Assembly (NCBI GenBank): GCA_002394395.1
Contig: DGTR01000025.1
Location: forward strand, 1-28,041
Direction of reading: 5' to 3'
Source of the DNA: Bacteroidales bacterium UBA4331
GTDB taxonomy: Bacteria; Bacteroidota; Bacteroidia; Bacteroidales; Paludibacteraceae
Length of the DNA stretch: 28,041 nt
Under the pieces are notes generated by a model. The model made no database searches. It worked only from the letters and a program-made list of their open reading frames with translations, and was not told where the DNA came from. The position numbers were made by a program, and so were the translations under genes. Shown piece by piece: positions 13,795-20,147 of this stretch. Within the stretch, counting starts at the first letter, position 1. Each line of letters begins with the position of its first letter.

Positions 13795-14213
13795 GTAATC
13801 AGCAATCAGTAATCAGCAATAAAGACCTCGTCTCCCTCGGCATCATCCGTCGCACCAAGTACCGCGACCTGCCGGAGTTTATCTTCGTTCGCCGAGACGG
13901 GTTGTTTGTTCCCTTCCGCTCGGAGCAGATACCTGAACTCATCGGCGAGGAGATGTTCGCCTTGCGGAGTGACATCCAAGAGGAAGACGACGGCATGATG
14001 ACCTGGCAGGACCTCGTGGGCTACACCGTCATGGATGAAGAGCCGAGCGGTCAGCAGACACCCATCGGCGTCATCGCTACCATCGACGAATCGACCATCA
14101 ACACACTCGCCACACTCGAAGACGGCCGCATGATGCCGCTTCACGAAGATTTCATCAACGCCATCGACGAGGACGCACATGTCCTGCACGTCTCATTACC
14201 TTTTCAACTATGA
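13791..14213 (+). CDS. rimM: Ribosome maturation factor RimM, short N-terminal domain
   Basis: The product (140 residues) resembles Bacteroidetes RimM, which helps mature the 16S rRNA 3' domain and binds S19. The C-terminal PRC-barrel is clear from about residue 70: WQDLVGYTVMDE, IGVIATIDESTINTLATLED and MPLHEDFINAIDEDAHVLHV. The N-terminal domain keeps the family-like EFIFVRRDGLFVPF, but it is shorter than the roughly 170-residue norm; the glycine-rich start (usually GxxxKxHGxxGEL) is missing and replaced by MSNQQSVISNKD, encoded by a 7-bp array. The ATG at 13791 overlaps the preceding stop. Whether this reduced N-terminus still works is unknown. Confidence 0.75.
   Translation: MSNQQSVISNKDLVSLGIIRRTKYRDLPEFIFVRRDGLFVPFRSEQIPELIGEEMFALRSDIQEEDDGMMTWQDLVGYTVMDEEPSGQQTPIGVIATIDESTINTLATLEDGRMMPLHEDFINAIDEDAHVLHVSLPFQL
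13797..13824. repeat. 7-bp array (AATCAGC/T) at the 5' end of rimM
   Basis: Units AATCAGC, AATCAGT, AATCAGC, AATAAAG follow the first two codons and encode the N-terminus NQQSVISNK of RimM. Confidence 0.85.
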
Positions 14214-14773
14214 GTAAGAAACTGACGACCGCCGAGATGGGGCGGATGAATATAGACCAATACAAAGAGGCGGACAAACTGCCGTTGGTAGTCGTCCTAG
14301 ACAACGTCCGCAGCCAGCATAATGTCGGTGCGGTCTTTCGTACCGCAGACGCCATGCGTATCGAGCGCGTAGTGTTGTGCGGCATCTGTTGCTGCCCGCC
14401 GAACGCAGAGATCCATAAGACAGCCCTCGGCGCCGAAGAGTCCGTCGAATGGCAGTATTACAAAAACACCCTCGACGCCGTACATGCCCTCCAAGCCGAA
14501 GGATACACCGTCTTTGCCGTCGAGCAGGCGCATGACTCTGTCACCCTCGAAGACGTGGCGGAACAAATAGTAAATGGTACTTGTCCAAATGGTAAATGGG
14601 CCGTGGTCCTCGGCCATGAGGTCTTCGGCGTACAACAAGAAGTAGTAGATAATTGTAGCCAATGTATAGAGATACCCCAATACGGCACGAAACACTCGAT
14701 GAACGTCTCCGTGACGGCAGGCATCGTGATGTACCGCTTAGCCTCCTCTCTCCGGCGCGCGACAAAGAAGTAG
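14210..14773 (+). CDS. SpoU/TrmH-family RNA 2'-O-methyltransferase
   Basis: The 187-residue enzyme has the three SpoU motifs of the knotted fold: NVRSQHNVGAVFRTADA (32-48), VVLGHEVFGV (132-141) and IPQYGTKHSMNVSVTAGIV (155-173). It should transfer a methyl group from S-adenosylmethionine to a ribose 2'-OH in tRNA or rRNA; the target is unknown. Family members usually have GNE where this one has GHE. A segment VNGTCPNGKW (121-130), just before motif 2, is encoded by a repeat element shared with the GSCFA gene. The ATG overlaps the rimM stop (ATGA); the 3' end overlaps the U32 gene. Confidence 0.88.
   Translation: MSKKLTTAEMGRMNIDQYKEADKLPLVVVLDNVRSQHNVGAVFRTADAMRIERVVLCGICCCPPNAEIHKTALGAEESVEWQYYKNTLDAVHALQAEGYTVFAVEQAHDSVTLEDVAEQIVNGTCPNGKWAVVLGHEVFGVQQEVVDNCSQCIEIPQYGTKHSMNVSVTAGIVMYRLASSLRRATKK
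14564..14599. repeat. 36-nt AAATGGT-type element inside the SpoU methyltransferase gene
   Basis: This 36-nt stretch matches the reverse complement of 16611-16646 at 32 of 36 positions. It encodes QIVNGTCPNGKW here and QMVNSTWPNGKW in the GSCFA gene. Confidence 0.9.
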
Positions 14774-16197
14774 CGAAAGCTGCTATCCAAGCCGGCGCAG
14801 ACGCGATATATATCGGTCCGCCTGCTTTTGGTGCGCGACAGGCTGCAGGAAACAGCCTCGAGGACTTGGCGGAAGTCGTTCAGTATGCCCATCTCTACGG
14901 CGTACAAGTGCTCGTGACGCTCAACACGCTGCTCCATGACGACGAGTACGCGCAGGCGGTCGCGCTCGCGCACGCGTTATATAAGATAGGTGTCGATGCG
15001 CTCATCATCCAGGATCTGCATCTCTTGGACTTTGATCTGCCGCCGATCCGTCTGCATGCTTCTACCCAATGCGACAACCGTACACCCGAACACGTGGCGC
15101 ATCTTCGGGACTTGGGTTTCAAACGCGTCGTACTCGCTCGCGAACTCTCCATCGACGAGATCCGTGCTATACACGAAGCCGTGCCGGATATAGAACTCGA
15201 GGCTTTTGTCCATGGTGCGCTCTGTGTGTCGTATTCCGGGCGGTGTTATATCTCCGAAGTGCTTGCCGGACGCAGCGCTAACCGCGGGGCGTGTGCGCAG
15301 TTCTGCCGTATGGCGTACGACCTGCTCGATGCGTCAGAGAATGAAGTGCTTGACGATGCCGGGCAACCGATCCATCAGCGCTACCTGCTCTCCCTGCAGG
15401 ACCTCGACCGCTCTGCCTATCTCTCCGAACTCATCGACGCCGGCGTGACGACCTTTAAGATCGAAGGACGACTCAAAGATGCCGACTACGTCACGAACAT
15501 CACTGCCTATTATCGGGAGAAGATAGATGCGCTCACTTCATCATTCCATCATTCTATCAATCCATCATTCAAGCCTAACCCCGAGAAGACTTTCCATCGC
15601 GGTGCGACGGATTATTTCCTCCATGGCCGCACGCCGCACATGGCCAATTGGGACACTCCCAAATCCACCGGCGAGTACATCGGTTCGGTACTCGAAGCAC
15701 GTGGCAACACTTTACGCGTCCGGCTCAACCACGGCATCACGCTCCATAACGGCGACGGCCTCACCATCGGTGCCGAAGGATGCTCCGTCAACGGCGTAGA
15801 GGGAAACATCATCAAGATCAATAAAGCTCTCTCGCTATCTCGATATACCGATATACCGTTATATCGAAACCTCGATGTCGAGTTCGTCAAGAATCTACAT
15901 TCCGAGCGAAAGATCCCCGTGGACATTCTCTTCCGCGAGACTGAAAATGGCTTTGAACTAATATATACACCCCTTGATACCAAGCTCTCTCCCCTCATGG
16001 GGAGAGTTGGTGAGGGACTCTCATTGGAGCTCGCGAAGAACGAATCCAAAGCACTCGACACCATCCGTACGCAGCTCACCAAACTCGGTGACACGCCGTA
16101 TATCGCCCGCTCCATACAGATCGACTCCAAACCGTATTTCATACCCATAAGCATAATAAACGAATGGCGTAGAAAAACGCTAAATGGTACATGGTAA
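14662..16197 (+). CDS. U32-family protein (RlhA/TrhP type), body, ended by an in-frame stop
   Basis: U32 proteins include RlhA and TrhP, which act in hydroxylation of RNA, and others annotated as collagenase-like peptidases. This 511-residue part shows LLSPARDKEVAKAAIQAGAD (28-47), YIGPPAFGARQAAGNS (50-65), the cysteine motif NRGACAQFC (207-215) and FKIEGRLKDADYV (265-277). The only ATG in frame before the conserved core is at 14662, giving a 112-bp overlap with the methyltransferase gene; a non-standard later start is possible. The TAA at 16195-16197 lies inside a repeat array. The missing C-terminal cysteine segment follows immediately in the same frame (16198-16404), so this is a split gene. 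Several low-complexity inserts occur: about 291-304, 389-408 and 440-456. Confidence 0.82.
   Translation: MYRDTPIRHETLDERLRDGRHRDVPLSLLSPARDKEVAKAAIQAGADAIYIGPPAFGARQAAGNSLEDLAEVVQYAHLYGVQVLVTLNTLLHDDEYAQAVALAHALYKIGVDALIIQDLHLLDFDLPPIRLHASTQCDNRTPEHVAHLRDLGFKRVVLARELSIDEIRAIHEAVPDIELEAFVHGALCVSYSGRCYISEVLAGRSANRGACAQFCRMAYDLLDASENEVLDDAGQPIHQRYLLSLQDLDRSAYLSELIDAGVTTFKIEGRLKDADYVTNITAYYREKIDALTSSFHHSINPSFKPNPEKTFHRGATDYFLHGRTPHMANWDTPKSTGEYIGSVLEARGNTLRVRLNHGITLHNGDGLTIGAEGCSVNGVEGNIIKINKALSLSRYTDIPLYRNLDVEFVKNLHSERKIPVDILFRETENGFELIYTPLDTKLSPLMGRVGEGLSLELAKNESKALDTIRTQLTKLGDTPYIARSIQIDSKPYFIPISIINEWRRKTLNGTW
15539..15570. repeat. 8-bp array (CATCATTC) inside the U32 gene
   Basis: Four exact 8-bp steps: CATCATTC, CATCATTC, TATCAATC, CATCATTC. 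They encode the stretch SFHHSINPSF, placed in a variable loop before the conserved FHRGATDYFL. Confidence 0.88.
15841..15872. repeat. 8-bp array (CGATATAC) inside the U32 gene
   Basis: Units CGATATAC, CGATATAC, CGTTATAT, CGAAACCT follow one another and encode the stretch RYTDIPLYRNL of the U32 protein. Confidence 0.75.
15987..16006. repeat. Perfect CTCTCCCC/GGGGAGAG hairpin inside the U32 gene
   Basis: CTCTCCCC (15987-15994) and GGGGAGAG (15999-16006) form an 8-bp stem with loop TCAT, followed by TTGGTGAGGG. Elements with this look (CTCTCC...GGAGAG...GTGAGG) are widespread interspersed repeats in several bacterial groups. Here the element is read in frame as LSPLMGRVGEG. Confidence 0.8.
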
Positions 16198-16238
16198 ATG
16201 ACCAAATGGTACATGGTAAATGACCAAATGGTACATAG
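16182..16238. repeat. 22-bp unit array (AAATGGT-ACATGGT-AAATGACC) that interrupts the U32 gene
   Basis: A 22-bp unit built from AAATGGT, ACATGGT and AAATGACC occurs at 16182-16203 and 16204-16225, with a partial third copy to 16238. It contains the TAA stop (16195-16197) of the U32 body and the ATG that follows it. Confidence 0.92.
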
Positions 16239-16404
16239 TTTGATGACCTGCCGATACTGCCTGCTCTTCGAGTTAGGTCACTGTAGAAAGACGAATCCTT
16301 ATCCCAAAGACAAGGAACCGCGGTATCTGCGTCTGAAGACAGGAAAAAAACTGAAACTGACGTTCGATTGCAAGAACTGTCAGATGCTGGTTGATGAAGC
16401 CTAA
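16198..16404 (+). pseudogene. Detached C-terminal cysteine segment of the U32 protein
   Basis: This 68-codon frame starts at the ATG directly after the U32 TAA, in the same frame. From MTCRYCLLFELGHC to LTFDCKNCQMLV it resembles the end of full-length Bacteroidetes U32 proteins, where a CxxC...C...CxxC pattern follows the body. The first 15 codons are repeat DNA. Either the gene is broken, or the two parts are made by stop-codon readthrough or by termination and restart at TAAATG. An ATG at 16240 (MTCRYC) is another possible start. It overlaps the GSCFA gene by 4 bp, tail to tail. Confidence 0.75.
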
Positions 16405-17240
16405 GCCTCATGCAACGGGCGATGGTGGGCGAACTTCCATTCTTTATGCGCGATATGCATCGCATTGATCGTCTGCGACGTACAGAACGTCTCGCAGAAC
16501 CGCTCCCAGATATACTCCACCGCCATATTCGACGGATGCACCAGATCATCGGCATAAAAGCGATAATCCCGCAACTCGTCCATCACAATCTCATAACTCG
16601 GAAAATAATGCCATTTACCATTTGGCCATGTACTATTTACCATTTGGTCCACCGCCATCAGCAGCGTCGCTTTGCTAACCTGGTTCTCATGCAAACCATC
16701 GCGCACATGGCGTATGGGCGAGACGGTGAAAAGCCATTTCTTATCGGCGTACTGCGCCAAGATAGGTTGCCATGCTTCTACAATCTCCTCGACCGTCAAC
16801 CGTCTTCTGCTGAACCATTTCTCCGGCATCTTATGACAGTTTCCAACTACCTTTCCGTCCATCTCATACACCCACGCCGTACCAAAAGTGACAATAACCA
16901 CCGTCGCTTCCGCTAACGCCCGCTGCATCGTCTCGATAGAGTTCGCTACCGCCTTCTCTGCCTCTTCTTTCGTAGCCCGCGAGAACGAACCATGATGCGT
17001 CATCGAGTGCCATAAGCCAACGTGCTCTACGAGCTCCGGCAGTTCGGTCATATGAATCGCATTCGCGATCGACAGCGGGTTATACAGCGTCCCGAACGGA
17101 TTGCACGTCACCTGCATCTTCCTTTCCTCCATCTGCCTTCCTATCTCGTCGGAGAAACACGAACCGAGCATGAGAATCTTATCCTCATACCCGATCTTCC
17201 ACTCGGAAGGCTTAATATCCACTATCGTTTGTAACTTCAT
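16401..17240 (-). CDS. GSCFA-domain protein (SGNH-hydrolase-like)
   Basis: The 279-residue protein carries the family's namesake near its start, LGSCFSDEIG (25-34), with the presumed nucleophile Ser27. Other family features are NPFGTLYNPLSI (47-58), VIVTFGTAWVYE (115-126), SPIRHVRDG (174-182) and the DDLVHPS block (231-237) with the likely catalytic Asp/His. GSCFA proteins are SGNH-like esterases or acyltransferases of uncertain substrate. No signal peptide is visible. The segment MVNSTWPNGKW (200-210) is encoded by a mobile-looking repeat. The ATG at 17238-17240 overlaps the stop of the upstream permease gene (TAATG), so the two are probably co-translated. Confidence 0.88.
   Translation of the reverse strand: MKLQTIVDIKPSEWKIGYEDKILMLGSCFSDEIGRQMEERKMQVTCNPFGTLYNPLSIANAIHMTELPELVEHVGLWHSMTHHGSFSRATKEEAEKAVANSIETMQRALAEATVVIVTFGTAWVYEMDGKVVGNCHKMPEKWFSRRRLTVEEIVEAWQPILAQYADKKWLFTVSPIRHVRDGLHENQVSKATLLMAVDQMVNSTWPNGKWHYFPSYEIVMDELRDYRFYADDLVHPSNMAVEYIWERFCETFCTSQTINAMHIAHKEWKFAHHRPLHEA
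16611..16646. repeat. 36-nt AAATGGT-type element inside the GSCFA gene
   Basis: In reverse complement it matches 14564-14599 at 32 of 36 positions and is built from the same heptamers as the arrays at 9735 and 16182. It is read in frame. Confidence 0.9.
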
Positions 17241-18472
17241 TATTCAAAATGCATCACTCTCGCCGGGCTGATCTTCGCTACGATTCGCGATGGCAGCAGC
17301 AGAATGAGCAGCGACACCACAGCGGTGAGAATATTCAGCGCGATGATCCATCCCCACGCAAACGCCATCGGTACGTACGAGACGTAATACGTGCTCGCCT
17401 CGAGCGGAATGAGATGGCTGAAATACTGCACGGCGACGAGTCCCAGACCGATCATATTGCCCCACACCATACCTTTGCCGATCAGCATCGCCGCCTGCGT
17501 GAGGAAGATCCGTTGTACGAACCGATTGTCCGCGCCAAGCGCCTTCAGCGTACCGATGACCTGCACGCCGTCGAGAATCAGAATAATCAGCCCCGAGACC
17601 ATATTAAAGCCTGCGACCAGCAGCATCAACACGATGATCACCACCACGTTCATATCCAGCAGATCGAGCCACGCAAAGACCGCCGGATTCTGCTCATGCA
17701 GCGTCTGTACGTAATAGACGTGATACCCTTCTTCGTCCAGATGATTGACGGTCGCGAAATAGATCCTATCCGCCGTCTCGTCCAGATAGCGCAGGTTATC
17801 CACGAGGATCTCCACACCGGAGTACGTCCCTTCGTCCCATGCCTGCAACCGCCGAGCGTCCTCTAACGTCCCGATGATAAACAGCTCGTCATATTGCCCG
17901 AAACCCGTCTCGTAGATACCCGAGATCTTATACCGCCGTGCGCGCACGTTCGTCTCATCAACGAAATACGCATTCACCGCATCGCCCACCGCCAGTTTGA
18001 GCGCCTTTGCCGTCTCGCGAGACACCACCACTTCGCCGGCTCTCGTCGGCACTTCGCCTGCAACGATATTCTGCTCAAAGAAATCCCAATAATCCGTGCC
18101 CTTGAGCACCATCCCGCGGAACGCCGAATCGGTCTTGAGCATGCCGGGTTTGGTGATGAACGGCGCTACTGCCGCCACATGCTCGTACCCGCTCAGGCTC
18201 GTCAGCATGCTGTCCGACACCTCGATGGGTTGCATGTCGTACGTGTTGTTATTATCGAACGACACAACCTGAATATGCGCGCCAAAACCCGCCACTTTCT
18301 GCGTCACCGTCCGCTTGAATCCCACCACCACACAGATCGTCACGATCATCACCGCTACACCCACGATGATGCCCGCCAAAGCCACACGGATAGCCGGGCG
18401 CGAGGAACGCGTTCCGCCTTGCTGCGAAAAATAAAGTCGCTGAGCTATCCCTATTTCCGGTATTTTCGGCAC
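17240..18472 (-). CDS. LolC/LolE-type ABC transporter permease (FtsX/MacB family)
   Basis: The 410-residue protein has the layout of LolC/E-like permeases: RLYFSQQGGTRSSRPAIRVA and a first membrane helix (about 28-52), a large periplasmic MacB-like domain (about 55-270), and three more helices (about 275-305, 325-350, 370-400) with the FtsX-like region VIGTLKALGADNRFVQRIFL between them. LolCDE releases lipoproteins from the inner membrane; no ATPase gene is adjacent, so the exact role is uncertain. The start is GTG at 18470-18472, which fits the family's N-terminus. Its stop overlaps the GSCFA start. No promoter of the type seen elsewhere is visible in the 72-bp spacer. Confidence 0.85.
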   Translation of the reverse strand: MPKIPEIGIAQRLYFSQQGGTRSSRPAIRVALAGIIVGVAVMIVTICVVVGFKRTVTQKVAGFGAHIQVVSFDNNNTYDMQPIEVSDSMLTSLSGYEHVAAVAPFITKPGMLKTDSAFRGMVLKGTDYWDFFEQNIVAGEVPTRAGEVVVSRETAKALKLAVGDAVNAYFVDETNVRARRYKISGIYETGFGQYDELFIIGTLEDARRLQAWDEGTYSGVEILVDNLRYLDETADRIYFATVNHLDEEGYHVYYVQTLHEQNPAVFAWLDLLDMNVVVIIVLMLLVAGFNMVSGLIILILDGVQVIGTLKALGADNRFVQRIFLTQAAMLIGKGMVWGNMIGLGLVAVQYFSHLIPLEASTYYVSYVPMAFAWGWIIALNILTAVVSLLILLLPSRIVAKISPARVMHFE

Positions 18473-18500
18473 GATTTTTGTAGTAAATTTCTTAGTCCTT

Positions 18501-18540
18501 CCTAGGACTACCTAGGTCATCCTAGGTTTACCTAGTTAAT
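18501..18540. repeat. 10-bp array (CCTAGGxxxx) in a divergent spacer
   Basis: Four exact 10-bp steps: CCTAGGACTA, CCTAGGTCAT, CCTAGGTTTA, CCTAGTTAAT. The array ends 4 bp before the start codon at 18545 and fills most of the spacer between two divergent genes. CCTAGG is itself a palindrome, and a 10-bp step puts all copies on one face of the helix. Confidence 0.9.
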
Positions 18541-18544
18541 TATT

Positions 18545-18949
18545 ATGAAAAAACTCTTATCTATTCTTTCCCTTGCCCTCCTATCGGGCTTGATGATGGC
18601 GCAAGAGCCGGTCTCTGAACCTCGTCCGCAACGTACTCCGCAGGAGGAGGCATTGAAGCAAACCATGCGTCTCGTTCGCGAGTTAGGCATCACCGATTCC
18701 GTCCGTATCGACACCCTCTATCGCATGCATCTCAAGTATGCCTTGGTGCGCCAGAAGGGGCTGAGCAGAGCGCAGAACCTCGAGCGCATGCAGGCTATCC
18801 ATAACGAACTCAAGAACCTGCTCACGCCGGAGGAGTTCGAGCGCTTTATGAACCACCCTGCCGAGCTGCCTCGCCGACCACGTGGAGCCGCCGGAGCACC
18901 AGCCAGACAAGTAGCGCCCATAAAGATCCAACAACCAGACCGGCAATGA
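18545..18949 (+). CDS. Small exported protein, possibly Spy/CpxP-like
   Basis: The product is 134 residues, with a signal peptide (MKKLLSILSLALLSGLMMA, cut near AQE), a proline-rich linker and a helical region from ALKQTMRLVRELGITD to LLTPEEFERFMNH, then a basic, proline- and alanine-rich tail. The helical part with LTPEEFERF recalls the LTxxQ-type periplasmic Spy/CpxP proteins and DUF4890-like proteins of Bacteroidetes; I am not certain. Its last 104 bp overlap, in the opposite direction, the 3' end of the PAP2 gene, so the odd tail may be a by-product of that overlap. Confidence 0.7.
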   Translation: MKKLLSILSLALLSGLMMAQEPVSEPRPQRTPQEEALKQTMRLVRELGITDSVRIDTLYRMHLKYALVRQKGLSRAQNLERMQAIHNELKNLLTPEEFERFMNHPAELPRRPRGAAGAPARQVAPIKIQQPDRQ

Positions 18950-19415
18950 TATCCGTCGGGTAATGCGCCCCGAGATACATCCGGCTATAACAATTCAGTG
19001 CCACCCAAGTCATCAGACCGATGGTGGCATATCTGTTTCTATAGATCAGGCTGAACAGCAGTCCCGCAGCCATCGTGTTCGCCGCATGAGAGCTGCAAAA
19101 ACCATACTTCCCGCCGATATAGCCATGTACCAACCGCAGCGGATCGAGTGCCGGGTCATGCGTCGGTCGCAGCCTGCAGACGATCGGTTTCAACACGCCG
19201 CTGCAGATCCAGTCGCTCATGCCTACGGCCACGCCGAATCCCACTAAGATCAGCACCACCGTCTTCCAACTCCTGTACCGCCACGCGATCAACCCCACCA
19301 GCAACACATACAGCGGAATCCACGTCTTCGACCGACTGATGCCCCACATCAACGCATCCAGCCACTCGCTGCCATGCCCGTTAATCCATAATAATATGTC
19401 GTAATCGAGATTCAA
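18846..19415 (-). CDS. PAP2-family membrane phosphatase
   Basis: The 189-residue membrane protein has the three PAP2 phosphatase motifs: KPIVCRLRP (76-84), CSSHA (107-111, with His110) and SRMYLGAHYPTD (144-155, with His151 and Asp155). Hydrophobic segments surround them. Members of this family remove phosphate from lipid pyrophosphates such as undecaprenyl diphosphate or from lipid A; the substrate is not decided here. The start appears to be TTG (19413-19415): an in-frame TAG lies two codons upstream (19419-19421), and the family-like N-terminus LDYDILLWINGHGSEWLD begins right at the TTG. That TTG belongs to the edge of a 7-bp array. The 3' end overlaps the gene at 18545 by 104 bp. Confidence 0.85.
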   Translation of the reverse strand: MNLDYDILLWINGHGSEWLDALMWGISRSKTWIPLYVLLVGLIAWRYRSWKTVVLILVGFGVAVGMSDWICSGVLKPIVCRLRPTHDPALDPLRLVHGYIGGKYGFCSSHAANTMAAGLLFSLIYRNRYATIGLMTWVALNCYSRMYLGAHYPTDIIAGLVVGSLWALLVWLVLRRLHVVGEAARQGGS

Positions 19416-19448
19416 ACCCTAAACCCTAAATCCTAAATCCTAAATCTC
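19414..19448. repeat. Telomere-like 7-bp array (AAACCCT/AAATCCT) at the rsmE-PAP2 junction
   Basis: Units AAACCCT, AAACCCT, AAATCCT, AAATCCT, AAATCTC. The array contains the rsmE stop codon (19440-19442), the whole spacer and part of the PAP2 start codon. AAACCCT is also the plant telomere unit; here it is only one member of the window's heptamer arrays. Confidence 0.93.
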
Positions 19449-20147
19449 ATTCATCAACACCGCCGTGTGGCACGCGACGATTGCCGCGGTCTCTGTCCGC
19501 AGCCGCGCTTTGCCTAATCCCACGGGCTTAAATCCCAACGCCAGCGCCTCGTTCACCTCCTCTTTGCTGAAGTCCCCTTCCGGACCGATCAGCACCAACA
19601 CATCGCGACCGGGCTGAATCTCACTCTTCAACTCGCGCTTGTCGTCCTTGTAACAATGGGCGATGAAGCAGTCTTGGTCTTTCTGCGCTTGTTCGCGAAT
19701 AAAAGTCTTGAAATCCTGCATATCATGCAGCACCGGCAGGTAGTGTTTCAGGCTCTGCTTCGCCGCAGAGAGCATGATCTTCTCCAGCCTGTCCATACGG
19801 ATCTGCTTGCGCTCGGAGAACCGGCAGAGCAGCATCGTGATCTCGTCCGCGCCTATCTCCGTACATTTCTCCACCAACCACTCTACCCGCTCGATATTCT
19901 TCGTCGGCGCAACGGCTATATGCAGATGAAAATCATGCAGCGCCTCCTGCTTCTCGCGGCTGATAATCTCGAAATCGCAATGCTTGGGATGCGGATTCGT
20001 GATCCGCGCCGTATAGGTCGTTCCTTTCCCGTCGGTAATGAGTATCTCATCACCCGCGCTGTACCGCAGCACGCGCACGCAATGTCCGCTCTCCTCCTCG
20101 GAAAGCGTCTGTTTCATCTCTATGTCCGGACAATAAAAAAGATACAT
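19440..20147 (-). CDS. rsmE: 16S rRNA m3U1498 methyltransferase RsmE
   Basis: The 235-residue protein matches RsmE throughout: the N-terminal PUA-like domain with HCVRVLRYSAGDEILITDGKG, then AVAPTKNIERVEWLVEKCTEIGADEI and the SPOUT knot motifs LIGPEGDFSKEEV and GLGKARLRTETAAI near the end. It methylates U1498 of 16S rRNA on the small subunit using S-adenosylmethionine. The start ATG (20145-20147) overlaps the prfA stop (TAATG), so it is translated after release factor 1. Its last codon and stop (GAG ATT TAG) already belong to a repeat array. Confidence 0.95.
   Translation of the reverse strand: MYLFYCPDIEMKQTLSEEESGHCVRVLRYSAGDEILITDGKGTTYTARITNPHPKHCDFEIISREKQEALHDFHLHIAVAPTKNIERVEWLVEKCTEIGADEITMLLCRFSERKQIRMDRLEKIMLSAAKQSLKHYLPVLHDMQDFKTFIREQAQKDQDCFIAHCYKDDKRELKSEIQPGRDVLVLIGPEGDFSKEEVNEALALGFKPVGLGKARLRTETAAIVACHTAVLMNEI

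Noticed and set aside
8622..19448. Possible CRISPR arrays
   Set aside because: Units are 7-10 bp with no unique spacers of constant length, and no cas genes are present.
19414..19448. Possible eukaryotic (plant telomere) contamination because of AAACCCT repeats
   Set aside because: The array is continuous with rsmE and PAP2 reading frames and is only one of many similar arrays with other units.
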